64,000 nucleotides of DNA, taken from positions 23,781,406 to 23,845,405 of the forward strand of contig OZ020514.1 in NCBI GenBank assembly GCA_963971425.1, in the 5' to 3' direction. Both the position numbers and the translations under genes were made by a program. The DNA is from Bryoerythrophyllum caledonicum. Lineage: Eukaryota; Streptophyta; Bryopsida; Pottiales; Pottiaceae. The notes below the pieces were generated by a model. That model was not told the origin of the DNA and did no database searches. It was given only the letters and a program-made list of their open reading frames with translations. This document shows positions 1 to 12,107 of this stretch, piece by piece; the stretch's first letter is position 1, and each line of letters starts with the position of its first letter.

Positions 1-726
1 CTATTGTGGTTAAAGGGCTCAAAAGGCCTTTTACTTGCCATTTCCTAATTTAGAATGAGGTCATCATCCCCAATTGGAGATTTAATTTTGTTAAAAAACT
101 AAAAAAAAAAAAATTAAAAATTAAAAAAAAAAAAACTTAGAAGACGAAAGGAATTCTTGCAAAAAGGGAGACACCTCAAACCCCATGTGTTTTTAATACA
201 ATGGGAGGAAGGCTTGGGAAAAACAAAATAAAAAACCGAAGAGGTAAGTAAACAAATAAGTAATTAAATAAAACAAACAAAAACCAAAAGTAAACAAAAC
301 TCGGAGTGCAACCATGATGTGGCCACTCTTGTAGTTAATCTTTTAAAAAAACCATGCACGAAGTAGTGGCACATGGCCTTGGAAGAAATTAGAAAGTTTA
401 GATGGTGACGAGGGGAGAAATTAGCACCAATTATTGGCGATCATGGGCTGCCCTTAGTGGCATGCCCGAAGTTACCTTTAAAAACTTTTTTTATTTTAGT
501 TTTCTTCCTTCCCCCTCGCCAACTCGGAGGAATTTTGGGTTTTTCCGGGGAATATTTCCCGGAATCTGCTGAAGAAATGCTGGACTTCCAACGTGAGTTG
601 CGTGCGCGGCTGCCGTTGGAGCTGGAGGGTGCTGGGTTGACTGCGGACATGGAGTTGTTTTTTGGTCTTTCGTTTTTTTGTGTGGGTTTTTTTTTTGGGG
701 TTGTTGGATCTCGCGTCTGGAGAGGA

Positions 727-1290
727 GATGGCGGAAGAGCCGCAGCGACAAGGAGTTTGAGGTGGAGTTAGCGAAGGGGAAGAGCCCGGTATTGTGCGGT
801 AGCTATAGAGAATAGTTAGGAGACAACGCCGGAATTTGCGTAAGTACAAATCGGAGTATTCTATGTGTTCCGTGTAGTCTATGAGAGTGTATGCAATTGC
901 CGGAAGAGTGTGTGTGTGAGAAAAGACGTGATGGTACTTTCGAGCACCGGTGGATCAGCAGTCGGTTATGAGTGACCAGGGAAAAAACTCGGATAGCCGG
1001 GCATAGCTCGGAGGCAAGATCAGAACCTGCCGAGAGAAGGACGAAGAACGACCAGAGGGAAAGCTCCGGTTGCAGGACGGAATTCGAGCAGAAGTCGGAA
1101 GCTCCGACTGGGAGATGAAGGCAGAATTCGGCAAAGGAGAAGAGCCCCAGGCTGAACGCGGCGTGCGGCTGCGGTTGTTTGCAAGAGTGGTTAGGAGAGA
1201 GCGCCGAAATCGTGTAGGTGTGAGTTGAAGTATATTGTGTGTTTCCACGTTGTCTGTGAATGTGCGTGCTAGATGTTCGAGAGTTCCGCA
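727..1290 (+). repeat. Imperfect direct duplication, about 370-bp spacing
   Basis: The block around 770-900 and the block around 1135-1270 share the same order of short words: GAAGAGCCC, then GTTAGGAGA, then a GCCG run, then AGT(A)T.TGTGT and a TGTCTGTGA/TAGTCTATGA ending. The spacing is about 365 bp. Identity is only moderate, so this is an old duplication or a repeat inside an LTR or leader region. Confidence 0.4.
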
Positions 1291-2289
1291 GGCCGGAGGG
1301 TGCGGATCCGGGAAGCCAGGGAATTGACAGCGAGCGGGTAGAGGCTGCGACCACGTGGAACGCGAAGACGGCGGCGGAGTTCAGCTGCAAAGAGTGCGAG
1401 CTCGAAGAGTGCAGGAGACTGCGGTGCCGAGTCTGAAGGAAGTGTGGAGAAGGGAAGCGCCCCACGAAGACAGGGCTGCTGGGTTCCGATCGGGAGCGCA
1501 GAAGCTGCAAGGATCAGGCCGCGGTGCGAGGAGAGCGTCGGAAGAGCGTGGGCACGATCGGAGGCAGGAAGAGCGAGACCATGGCGGAACCCTGACCATT
1601 CACCAGGGAGCTCTTTCTGTTTTTATTTATTTTTCCTCCTTGATGGTCCCTCGTGAATCCATGCTTGTGATGTGAGCCACAAGATGTCGAATGTAATTCC
1701 GTGATGTTTTGAGGCTGTTTAAACCCTTGCGGAAGCGCTGCCCGATTTTTGGCAGAATTAGATTATAGTTAGAAGAAGGTGCCACCTGAAATCAATGGAA
1801 CTAGGAGCCCTGTAAGTATGCTCAATGTGTTGGACATGTGTGAATGGAGAACGCCACAATTGGTTAAAGGCACGAAATGAAGCTGCTTCCCTTGTTAAAA
1901 TTTGAACTTGCATGAGCCGCCGCTGGCCGTCTGAATGCCGTGGGTAGTTGGGTCCTAAACTGAATTTTTATTAGTCCATCATCAAAAGCACAAAAAATCA
2001 GTAAGGATAAGCTTTTAGAATGTCCAAATCGGAGTTAAATTCAAGAAGTTAGGATTAAGTGAAGTTTTGGAATGGAATTGGGGTTGTCTGATGCTTGGCT
2101 ACCTGGGGGGGTCGTGTGTTGGTCCTGACTTGATTTCCAGGGGTTCAGTCAAGTTGGCAACAGGCTGCTGGTCATTTAGGGAAAAGAAAATCAGAAATTG
2201 GAGCCTCAGATCAAATTATATGGGCTGCTGAAGTTGGACCGTAAGGTAGGGCAGAATTCAAGCGAATCAGCCAAGACTAATCAAAGACT

Positions 2290-2359
2290 AGGAAAAAAAA
2301 AATAATAAAAAAAAATAAAAAATAAAATAATTTAATAATAATAAAATAATAATAATATA

Positions 2360-2413
<54 letters not shown>

Positions 2414-2520
2414 GAAATTTAAAAAGAATTCAAAGTAAAAGAAAAGAAATCAAGGAGTAAATAAATTTTTTAAAAAAAAATAAATAAAAAAAAAATATAT
2501 ATATATATATATATATGTAC
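2290..2520. repeat. A-rich tract with two (TA)n microsatellites
   Basis: A poly-A and AATAA-rich tract runs into a (TA)n run of roughly 50 bases (about 2356-2410) and a second shorter (TA)n run at about 2497-2515. Nothing coding is seen. Such runs are slippage-prone and may be unstable. Confidence 0.8.
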
Positions 2521-2688
2521 AGAAAAGAAAAGGGAGAATGCAACAAGAGCGGTCGAAGTAAAGGGAAAACAGTCCTAAAAGGAACCGCAATTAATAGCCA
2601 AGTGCCTAAAGAACCTTGTAATGCTTGTAAGTGCATGTTTTGAGTATTGATTATGCAAGGGCTGAATCCCTGAAGTAGCGTCTTGTAT

Positions 2689-3425
2689 TCAAGATAAGCT
2701 TCCCACTAAGAGGGGTTTATTTGGCTCATAGTTGGTCACGAGACCGTTGATCATCTTGCTCATGAGCGTCCCCCAGCCCACGACGATCTTCCCCTGGAGT
2801 GCTCCGAGGAAAGTACAGGCCCACTTCACCACCACCACCCTCGGCTTTTCCGGATGGAAAAAAGAGTTTAAAAACCCTAGCACCAACTGGGCATCCCAGT
2901 GAAGTAGGTCTTGCACGCTATAGCGTTCTTTCAAATCGGCTTTCCTACCAAATTCCTCCATCAGGAATTCGTCTTGCCGTTCCACCACCTTGGTGCGACC
3001 GGCCCGGAAATTGTACGCCTGGGACCATTCTGGAACTCCCCAGCATTCCGGATGGGCTCGTAGCAACCCTTCGTACTTCGGGTCTGGAGTGCCGATCAAC
3101 TCCCGGACGTATGTCTCATCCCGAATGCTCCAGGCGACTTCAAGAAAGCCTTCACAACCCATCACCTTCAAGCTCTCCTTTAGCAGGTCGTACTAGTCTA
3201 GGTCTGCACGGATCTTTGGAAGCACCCGCGTCAGGGGCGGAAGCGCACCGGCTGGCTCTTTGTCTTGCCTCCCGCGCCCATCTCTGTCGGTTTTATTCTT
3301 CTTGGCCATGGGGACCGTCTTCATCAAATGTTCCTACTTCCTCACTTTCCCTCGATGTTGTCCCTGCAAGCATTGACCTCACAAAAACCCTCCCTAACAG
3401 ACACATGTCCATTCTAACCGTTTAA
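2689..3425 (-). pseudogene. Extra ORF downstream of integrase, Ty3 element A
   Basis: A minus-strand frame of about 160 residues (2689-3171), with similar-looking sequence continuing upstream to about 3425, lies 3' of the integrase. It contains a stretch reading GTPDPKYEGLLRAHPE and later GVPEWSQA. I do not recognise a catalytic motif. Its position after integrase in the same strand is that of the accessory ORF many plant Ty3 elements carry. No envelope features such as a signal peptide or membrane segment are visible. It could also be an unrelated fossil frame. Confidence 0.45.
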
Positions 3426-4009
3426 ACTACAAACCTTGACGGCCAGCGGTTAGGAGAGTGCGAGTAAGAGAGAGAGAGACAAAGTGAGAGAGCGCTGGAG
3501 CGGAAGCACCTCACACAAAAAGGATAAGAAACGAAAGAGTCTCTCCTCGCGCCCCAACCCTTTGTAGTCTGGCCGTTAGTAGAGCTCATGATGACAACTA
3601 ATGGTGACAGCTCCGGATGACAGTTCCGGAGGACAGACTATCCAAGAATTCTGTTAACTACTCTGGCTGTCCGTTTCGCAGCTTTTAGGCTCCAGTGGGG
3701 ATTTTAGCCGCGTCCATCCGTCATTATTCTTACAACCTGACTACAGGTTTTATTCTAGCGCAAACTACTTAACTAATTTTTTTGTTTTTACCGGATTTTT
3801 AGGTTAACTTCCGGCACCGTGTGGGAACGGATTCTCACATTACCCCTTTTTCACCCGTGAGCGTCCTCGCGCACGCTTCTGGTCTGACCTTCTGGATTAT
3901 AGAGCTTGACCCTAGAGCCGTTAGTTCTAGTGTCTAACGGCCTCCCTTCTAAATCTACTAGTTGAAGAGATCCATTGGCGTAAATTCGAACAACTCTAAA
4001 GGGTCCCAT

Positions 4010-4930
4010 CTAGCGGGTATGTAATTTACCGGGAAAATCCTTATGTCGACTGTCATAGAGGAGTACCAAATTGTCCTCCTGAATTCCGATGTCTGTTGGC
4101 AATTTCCGGTCATACGCCTCCTTCCGGCTTTTTTGGGTTATCTTTGTCCTTTCGTTCAAAAGCATCCATCCGGCTCTCCACGAGATTATCGATGTCTTCC
4201 AGCCGTTAATGTATGTCGGGTACCTGGTCTCCATGCTGGAAGGATAAGATCCGAAAGGTCTCTACTTCTGTCTCTACGGCTTGGAGCACTTCATGTCCAT
4301 AAACCAGAAAGAAAGGGCTCTTACCGGTGGTGCTTTTGTATGCTATGTTGTATGCATAGACGGCTGAATTAAGCTTCTTGTCCCAGTCCGTCTTGTGCGA
4401 GGTGACCACCTTAGTCAGGATCTTGCAGATGATGCCGTTTGCGCGTTCTGTCATCTCGTTTGGTTTCGGATTGTAGGGAGTCGTCTTCCGGTGTCGGATG
4501 TCATACCGTCCGGTTAGGTCAGCTACCACCTCGTTTAGGAAATGGGTCTTTTGGTCACTTACCAATTCCAACGGATGTCCAAACCTCATCATGATTCGCT
4601 CGAACAAGAACCTTGCTGATGTTTCAGCGTCGTTCTTCCGGGTTGCTCTAGCCTCTACCCATTTTGTGGCGTAGTTTGTTGCCAGTGTGATGTACCAGTG
4701 CTTCTGACTTCCTAAAGGCTGGAACGGGCTGATGAAGTCGACTCCCCACTTCTCAAAAGGTGCCAATGGTAAAATTGGGGTTATTGGCCAATGGTTCCGG
4801 AAAGTGGGATTTCCGATGCATTGGCATGGGTCGCAGCTCCGGATGAAGCTCCGGACGTCTCAATTTAGGTATTGCCACCAGTATCCGGCGCTCCGGATTC
4901 TTTCGACGGTAGTGACGGCTGCAAAATGAC
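4010..4930 (-). pseudogene. Integrase region, Ty3 element A
   Basis: The fragment carries the Ty3 integrase core: a MAPFEKWGVDFISP opening with the first Asp, a YATKWVEARAT segment, a LELVSDQKTHF segment with the second Asp, and an ERANGI segment in the position of the catalytic Glu. The family's C-terminal module follows to the left (FPGK near 4030). The protein normally joins cDNA ends to host DNA in the nucleus. The copy is fossil. Confidence 0.8.
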
Positions 4931-5268
4931 CTCCAGCCGGTCCATCATGTAAACTCCGGATAACTGTAATTCAGAACTTAGGCTCCACGCATCGCCTCAA
5001 TACATCATCCGGACCCATCCGGAAGACTATGTCTCTGATCAACAAATAAGGGACTGCTCGGTGTTGAAAAACACTCTTCTCTTTCCATGTCAGTCCAACC
5101 GGGTAGCGATGAGTACGGAGGTACTCTTGTATGCGCATCACCTCCGGTTCTTTGTCTTCTTCGGTAAGAAAAACCGAACTTTCTCCAAAAATAGGAAGTT
5201 TTTCCGGATTGAGGATGTTTATCGGAGTTGCGATGTCCGGAAACTCATCCAGAAAGTCTGCCTGGAGC

Positions 5269-6288
5269 TCATTCAGGCTTTCCGTCTAGGATAACGTGGA
5301 ACTCCTTCGTCCAGACCGGTGGGGCCAAAATTGGCGCTCTCACCAATCGCTTCTTCATCTCCTCAAAGGCTGCCTGCCTGACTTCTATCCAAGCGTACTC
5401 CATTTCCTTTCTTCGCAGCTCCGTCAACGGCATGGCGATCCGGGCATAACTTTCAATGAATCTCCGGTGATATCCGGTACAGCCAAGAAATCCACGTAGC
5501 TCTCGGAGGTTCCGTGGAGGAAGAAGGGCCAGCATAACCATGATTTTTCCTAGGTCTACGGCAATCCCATGTTCGCTTATTATATGCCCTAGGAGTAATC
5601 CGGATATCATCCCGAAGAAACACTTACCGGGATGTAACTTGAGGTTGGTCTCTCGGCATCTCCGGAACGTTTTCCGGAGGCAGGACAGGTGCTCTCGTAT
5701 CTTGCTGAAGAGGGCGAAATCATCAATGAACATTTCCAGGAAATGATTTAGGAAATCCTGGAAGATATCCATCATGAGGCATTGAAATGTTCTAGGGGCG
5801 TTGCATAGTCCAAACGGCATTCGGTTGAATGCACAAGTCTTCCAATTCGTGGTGAACGTAGTGTTTAGCGGATCTTCCTTCCGGATGGATACTAGATTGT
5901 ATCCAGAGAATCTATCAAAGAAACTGAAGCACTCTTGACCGGCCACGTGATCCAAGACCATGTTGATGAAGGGCAGAGGGAAGTGGTCTTTCTTGGTTGC
6001 CGCGTTGAGCTTCCGGAAGTCTTTACACACCCGGATTTTTACCTTTCCGTTCGGACCGGCCTTTTTGGGCACAATCATAATGAGAGACACCCATTCTGAA
6101 TTGTTAACCGGATAAATGAAGCCGGCCTCCAGGAGCTTTTCCAACTTTTCCTTTACCATTAGGGAAAATTTGGGATTCAGTCGATATTGGCGTTGCCCGC
6201 TGGGAATAACTCCGTTGATCAGGTCGATGTGATGCTCTCCCAGTCCCGATGGTATTCCAATGAGGTTGGAGGGTGTCCATGCCAACAC
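5269..6288 (-). pseudogene. Reverse transcriptase region, Ty3 element A
   Basis: A 339-residue open stretch carries the Ty3 reverse transcriptase signature: a VPKKAGPNGKVKIRVCKDFRKLN block, a PFGLCNAPRTFQ block and the catalytic box MFIDDF, followed by the thumb segment FLGCTGYHRRFI. In the intact family this copies genomic RNA into cDNA inside the virus-like particle. It sits between the protease region to the right and the integrase to the left in the expected order. Confidence 0.88.
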
Positions 6289-6342
6289 ATCGTCATACTC
6301 TATGAGTAACTTGATGTACTCCTCTCGCTCTTCCGGAGACAG

Positions 6343-7341
6343 CTATTTTCCTAGGAAAAAACTCTTAGTCTCCGTCACCTTGACTGAATCGTAATCTTCC
6401 GGGGATACAACCGTCTTAATTTGATCGATCTCACCGGTTGCTAGTCCGGTCCGGAATTCAGCCCAAGAGAGCGGAGTTGTGGTTGATCTGATAGGGACTG
6501 TTGGAAGCAGTCCCTCCGCAATCTGTCTCCAGATCCACTCGGCCAGAAACTCCACACTTGACTCTCCTAGAGATCGGTCATCCGATGGGTTTACTAGGGA
6601 ACCCGTGCCTTCCTTTAGAGAGTGTGAAGTGCCTTGTTCCAGAATTGGTTCCGGATAGCCAAGATCTTCAATTGTGATTTCCCGGAATACTTGAACTTGG
6701 TACGACTGTACCGAGTCTGAGATTCCGGGTCCGTCCAATCTGTAGTTGACTCCGGAACCTCCGTCCACCGGAACGTTTTGGATCGTGCCTCCGTCGATTT
6801 CGACGGATATCTCCGGAGCTCCAAAGTCTTCCATCTCCGCAAAATTAACCGCCACCGGAGGTAAACAGACTGTTCTCCTCCGGGGTTTGACCACAACAAC
6901 CTTTAGCTGCTTTTGATAATTCACATTATCATGCAGCAGTTGTCCAAAAGTCACATTGGCAATCTGGTCCTGGATAACTTGCAAGATATCATACTCGTCA
7001 ACCTTTACCTTGAAATCCGGTTGCACCAGGGTAAGGGGTTCCTGGAATCTGCCAGTTCGTCTCGTCTCACCTTGATTCCGGTTCAGTTCTTCTCGAACTT
7101 CTGCAACAATGACCGGGTTGAGAATTGGATCTTCTACCCTTTTTTCTAATTCTGCTACTCCCGGAAGAATCTCCACGTCCGAACTTCCGGAACTATCTAA
7201 TGGTTTTGGAACTCTGTTCTGTCTCTCAACGGCCTTTGCCGGTTTAGCCATTTGGATCTTCTTCCTTCTTGTTTGACCCTTGGTGGTGCTACGCGTACTG
7301 ATCTGATGGATGCTGCTCTCTGGTCGGTCCGGCTGCTCCAC
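6343..7341 (-). pseudogene. Gag-protease linker and protease region, Ty3 element A
   Basis: A 332-residue minus-strand frame includes a retropepsin-like active-site stretch PVDGGSGVNY, with DGGS standing in the place of the usual D(S/T)G. This is a known variant in plant Ty3 elements. The N-terminal third is rich in charged residues and looks like the linker after the gag knuckles. A family retropepsin would cleave the polyprotein during particle maturation. Confidence 0.6.
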
Positions 7342-7350
7342 CGGACAACG

Positions 7351-8160
7351 TCAGGTGTTCGGATTCTCCACCCCATTCTTGTGACCGTAGTTAAGGGCGC
7401 TCTGCTCTCTGGGCGGCACATCAACTTGTTTGTACATCGGCCTTGGTTTCGGCGGATGCTGACAGCCCGGTGCGATGTGTCCGAAGTGCCTACAGTTTTG
7501 ACACGGTAGTTGTAGTGGAACTCCCTGACCTCCTTTCAGTGGGCAGTCAGGCGAATAGTGTCCGGATTTGCCACAGGTGAAGGAGAGTCCGTATTGACGC
7601 TCCGTTGTCACCGGATGTCGTGGGTACTCGGTCGTTCCTTGTGGACCTTCTGCAGGTTGTCCAGGGATCCCCTGTCTTCCGGTTGGATTCCAAGGCCTCA
7701 TTATTGGTTGTAGTCCCCTCTCCCTTCCGTAGGTCAAAGCGATCTGGTACACTGGTACCAAGTCCAATTTCTCCTCCTCGTACTCTAAGGCAGCGTAGCA
7801 TACGGTCCCTTCCTTGTCCACAAATTGTACCCTTTTGGATGGGACATGTGGACACTCGCTCGGGTAATGACCGGGTTGTCCGCATCAGGTGCACCAGACG
7901 TTGTTCCGGACCACCGGAACGGCTCTTCTCGGCTACTATTATTCGCCAACTAAACTTTGATGGCCGCCAGGCTGGTCTGGATGTCCTTGATCATTCGCCG
8001 GTAACAGCAGGAAATTCGGAAACGCCTTCCGGATCGAAGGAGCAGGTGCTTGCCTCCGTCTCAGAGCCGCTAGCTACCATTACGGCATGTCCGGAAGCCA
8101 GCGCAGCACCAGTAGAGGTAACCCCTACACGCCCAAGCAGTAGGAAGAAGAATCAAGTTA
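7351..8160 (-). pseudogene. Gag nucleocapsid region, Ty3 element A
   Basis: Cys/His knuckles of the retroviral CCHC type are visible on the minus strand: CGKSGHYSPDC and CQNCRHFGHIAPGC near 7480-7580, and a third similar one further upstream near 7860. They bind packaged RNA in the family. The capsid part to the right is not recognisable. Confidence 0.65.
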
Positions 8161-8169
8161 CACCTTAGA

Positions 8170-9300
8170 TAGGTCTTCTAGTCCTTTCAGTTTGATAGCG
8201 ACTAACGATGGGGCTTAGGGTTGCACCCGGCTATCACACCATAGGCTAATGAAAACCCTAAACTAGGTTTCTAGTTAGCTCCGAGAAAACCGGATCTTAG
8301 ATCCGGAAATTCCGGATCTGAGTTTTGAATTCCGAATTTCTAGGGATAAGATCCTTTTTACTTTTAGATAGGATTTTCCGGATTTCCAGCAGATAGGATA
8401 GGATTTTAGGTTCAGGAGTTAGTGGTTACTTAATGGATGAGCTTTAGTCGGCTCATCGTCTTGTTTTCTCTTTCATAAAGAGTATTTTCTGTTTGTATAC
8501 TTTTCCTTCTTGAATCTATGGTTATGGAGTACCATTTTGTGGAGAGGGAATAAGATCCATTGTGGTTGATGTGTAGTGAACTTAGTTCTTATGTGTGAAG
8601 TGTTGCAAGGGTTGCACCGAGTACAATCGGTTGGAGCTTGTTTGGGAGATCGCCCGAAAGAGCTGAAGGAGAGGTTGGGTAGAGTCTGACAATCCATAGG
8701 GACCGGAAGTAGCCTAGAAGGGGAGGGAGGGTACTGCAGGGGTGAGCCTGGTAGCTCCCAGGGCACGGAGAATCCGAGTGAACCTGGATTCCGGTTGCGG
8801 CCGGAATTTCCCCTCACAATAGAAGAAAAAGCTTGAGGTGTATATCTAGAAGGGAGTCTATGTGCAAATCTACTACACTCATCCAATAGAACCACTGAGC
8901 ATCAATTGGAATGTCGTTGTAGTCCGAACGAACCTCTGAGTGACCGCATCCGGAAGGCCTTCCAAATGATGTGAGGATGCGAGTCTAGCAGCAACAAACC
9001 AACTATCGGTTAGCGAAGTAGGAAGAGTGGGTGTCCAACCACTATAATCTCGGGGAAGTGGGTGTCTAGCCACTTTAAGTCACAAGACAGAGGGGAATCC
9101 GGCCACTTACACAAAATAGGATCAGCAGTATTTGGCTACTCAGTTAAAAACTCCCGAAGAAAACTCCGTCTGAAACTATTCAAAATTCGGAAGGATCCGT
9201 AAGTTGAAAGAAGGAACATCCAAAATCCGGAAGGATCCAGATGAGTAGATTGAGGGATGAATAGGAGGGTCATAGTCCACTAGGGTTACTCACTTTTGGG
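8170..9300 (-). other. Leader of Ty3 element A, TCCGGA-rich, no gene
   Basis: No coding feature is supported. Several ATCCGGA words occur (8281-8360, 8945, 9230). Short frames on the minus strand show no domain. The stretch probably holds the 5' leader, and perhaps part of the 5' LTR, of the minus-strand Ty3 element. Confidence 0.4.
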
Positions 9301-10667
9301 CAAAAACTGAGAATTCAATTAAAAATTCAAATTTTTTTTTTTACATTTTGGTTGATTGGTGATAGAAGTTAACTTGATCCTACATGTAGGCCTGATTTTT
9401 TTGTTATTTTATTCCTTCTACAAGGAATTTTTTAGGAACGCTAAACTTGAGAGGAGGGACATTGTGACGCTAAAAATTCCTAATTTTGAGTTTACAATTA
9501 TTTCAACAATGATCTAATTATTAAAAAATTATATATACGTGTTCAATCTTGTTTATTTCCTTTTCCAATTAACAAAAGTGTAAAAAAGATTATTTTCAAT
9601 TTTTTATGGAATTTCTCATTTTTTAGTGAATTAGTGAATAAAACCTAATAATGATTATAAAATGGTGAATTGCCCTTGGATCCTAGGATCCATTAGTAAT
9701 GTCAATCATTCCACTAAGTTCAATTATGCCATTTTCCTGATTTATATATCCTTAAAATAAATAAGTAGTGTTTTTTTTTACTTTTGTGACACTGTGACAC
9801 CAAAACGGGGTACCTTAGTAGACCGTGACCCAGGAACGCTAATCGATAGATAATAGTGTAGGTAGTAGTTAGTGGTACTTATCATTTGAGAAAGAAACAA
9901 TAGGTCTCTGTGGGACCAAATTTTGAGCGGATACTTTGTATACATTTAGCTACAATTAAGTGCTATCCGGAGGAATATTCACTCTACGAACTGCAACAAC
10001 CCTGTTGAGTGAAGTTGGAGGCACAATATGTCAAAGGCACAAGTGTGACATAAGTTTGGAGGAAGAAACTTGGAAGAAGATGTAGAGAGACTAATTCAAG
10101 CTACAAACGAGATGTACCCTGACAACCCACTTGGGTACGGCATAAAGATGTTTTTTAATCAAACCATGGGGTGGCATTGGAATCCTCAAAGGAAGGAGTT
10201 GGTGCACGATTTAGGACCAAAACCATATTAAAATTCATCTGGTAAGCAAGCTGTAGAGACCCTGGAACTACGCAGAGCCTGTCGTAGAACTCCTCTAATT
10301 GAGAACACCAGAACACATGACTTGTTTTGAGAAGAACAATACCATCATAAACGACTACTAGTGGTGGCGCTCAATGCAATATTGTATGAAGTTTCCCCGG
10401 AGGTGAAGGAATGGCTAAATGGTGAGGACATACCTTGATATTTGAAAATGGATATTTCCTATGAACGCCATGGATATGGGACACGCACTAATGTTCGTGC
10501 AAAAGGCGGTGACTCCTCCAACCTTTCAAGACTGCGGCAGTAATTTGCAAAGGTAAAAGAAAGGAAACCGAGTAACTCGATTGGCAGTAGATTCTCCCTT
10601 CAATGAGTATATTGGAAATTCCTCGTCCATGTTGTTGCCATTATGGACATAGCCATATAGGTATAGT
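9301..10667. other. AT-rich stretch, possible LTR start at 9471, decayed coding trace
   Basis: At 9445-9475 a purine tract GAGAGGAGGGACAT runs directly into TGTGACGC, which looks like a polypurine tract followed by the 5' end of a plus-strand LTR. I could not find its partner. From 10050 to 10440 one plus-strand frame stays largely open (NLEEDVERLIQATNE, MGWHWNPQRKEL) but I do not recognise it. The remainder is AT-rich with no gene. Confidence 0.35.
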
Positions 10668-11062
10668 TGTGGAAGACGTTGTGCAACATCCACGAAACCA
10701 AGAGCTTGTCCAACATCCTCTTCATTCGCCGTAAATTCTTTACCATCAAGATGCAAGAAGGTGATGACATGTTAACACACATCAACAAAGTCAAGGAACT
10801 TGCGGATCGACCTAATTGTTTGGAGGTCCCCGTAACAGATGAAGATATCGTCATGACGATGTTTGAGAGCTTGCCGCCATGGTTTGAGAGCTTGATCACG
10901 GCCTTGGAGACATTGAGATTCGAGGACTTTCCCATGGAGTTTGCTACTGCACAAATGATGCACGAAGTGTCAAAACGCAAGGAGAGGAAGGTTCATGGCG
11001 ATGATGCGGCCTTGGTTTCAAGGCAAATCAAGGGGGGCGGCTCATCATCACGTGGAGAGCCC
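10668..11062 (+). pseudogene. Ty1/copia gag fragment, left half (copy 1)
   Basis: The frame carries the copia gag signature found again at 52132-52809 and 54123-54452: TLCNIHETKSLSNILFIRRK, a DMLTHINKVKELAD block and a SKRKERKVHGDDAALVSRQ tail. It stops exactly where the LTR of the 22.45-kb Ty3 element begins (11063). The sequence resumes at 33514 with the zinc knuckle, so the two pieces were one gag region before the insertion. The last five bases before the junction, AGCCC at 11058-11062, are the left target duplication. Confidence 0.85.
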
Positions 11063-11975
11063 TGTTAAAGGGGGATTTCACCTCAAGATTAGGTGAAAGA
11101 CATTCTCTACGCTCATTCAAACAGGAGTTCCAAACCATAAGACACAAGTCAAGGATCCGACTTGTACTGAATCCAAAACCTCCGAATCGACCTAGATCTG
11201 AATCAAGATCTGAATTCAAGGTTAGTTGGGACTTCATTTCTGTGGTTTTTCTTACGTTTAATGCACAGATCTCAAGTTTCCGTACGCAATTACAGTAAAT
11301 CAGACCATACCCACAACATATCCGGACTTGATTCTAACTCTAACATGCTGGATTTGATGAAGGTTTAGTAGATCGAGCTAGATCTATACCAGATCTAGTG
11401 CATTTAGGCCAGATCTTCAATACCCACAACCAAATTACACTCAAACCCTCTTCTAACAACAAGATCTACTCACACATTCACAACACCAACATAAACACGC
11501 AAGATGTAGTATCCAATTCATGCTTTACTTCCTCAAACCTCCACAAATCTCTTCCATACTCTCTACAACTACAGATCCGCACATTTGCTCCAGATCCTAA
11601 CTCTCTAACCACACTTCTATACTCTAGTCTAACACATTACGAGCTCCACACACACACATACCAAGAGAGAAGAAGAGAGAATGGAATGAGCCTCCAAACC
11701 CAAGAAGGCGGCTCTCTATCCCCTCCAAACCCTAACATGCCCTAATGGATGAAAGATGTCCGGACAGTTTCATCCAAAGTACAGACAGTTCATCCACTGT
11801 CAACTCAGGACAGTTTCATCCATTGTCATTCAAGACAGTTTCATCCACTGTCATTCAAGACAGTTTCATCCACAGTCCTAATTCATCCACTGGTTTACTT
11901 TTTAACCATAACTACTTAGTAACTTCAAAAAATTACTACCGGGACCTTATAATAAGCCTAAATCTCCGGTTAACA
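11063..11975 (-). repeat. 3' LTR of Ty3 element B
   Basis: It is 913 bp long and aligns along its whole length with 32606-33513. It carries a short tandem array of GACAGTTTCATCCACTGTC-like units (11769-11895), one unit more than the partner LTR. On the element's minus strand it begins TGTTAACCGGAG. Confidence 0.93.
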
Positions 11976-11990
11976 TTATCCCCCTTTTGA
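11976..11990 (-). other. Polypurine tract of Ty3 element B
   Basis: Read on the minus strand the sequence just before the 3' LTR is CAAAAGGGGGATAA followed by TGTTAACC. A purine run abutting an LTR is the plus-strand primer site of LTR elements and confirms that the element runs on the minus strand. Confidence 0.75.
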
Positions 11991-12107
11991 ACAACATCTG
12001 CCCTGAGATGTTCACGTGGTACTGGAGAGAAACATAACTCTAGACACAAAAATACTGGTACTAACATCTTGAGTACGAAGTCACCTCTAAAGCTCTACTA
12101 GACATCT

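Larger units (their letters stand above)
1..2640. other. Intergenic or decayed repeat DNA, no gene recognised
   Basis: I see no open reading frame with a recognisable domain here. The stretch is A-rich at the left edge, GC-richer from about 590 to 1600 where short frames exist on both strands with no family signature, and AT-rich again from about 2280. It lies on the 3' side of the minus-strand Ty3 element that begins at 2689, so part of it could be that element's 3' LTR, but I found no matching copy on the other side of the element. Confidence 0.5.
2689..9300 (-). mobile_element. Ty3 LTR retrotransposon remnant (element A)
   Basis: On the minus strand, reading from right to left, the parts occur in Ty3 order: a leader (8170-9300), gag with CCHC knuckles, protease, reverse transcriptase, integrase, and a further ORF after integrase. 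It is broken, with roughly half a dozen breaks or more across the coding part. I could not pair LTRs at its two ends. The whole stretch is remarkably rich in the palindromic word TCCGGA (about 31 copies counted by eye in 5.7 kb). Age cannot be given without LTRs, but the number of breaks suggests it is older than element B at 11063-33513. Confidence 0.75.

Noticed and set aside
441-1675. Several 70-235-residue frames on both strands
   Set aside because: They are mutual shadows in a GC-richer stretch and none carries a domain signature.
2799-3425. 208-residue plus-strand frame
   Set aside because: It is the antisense shadow of the accessory ORF of Ty3 element A.
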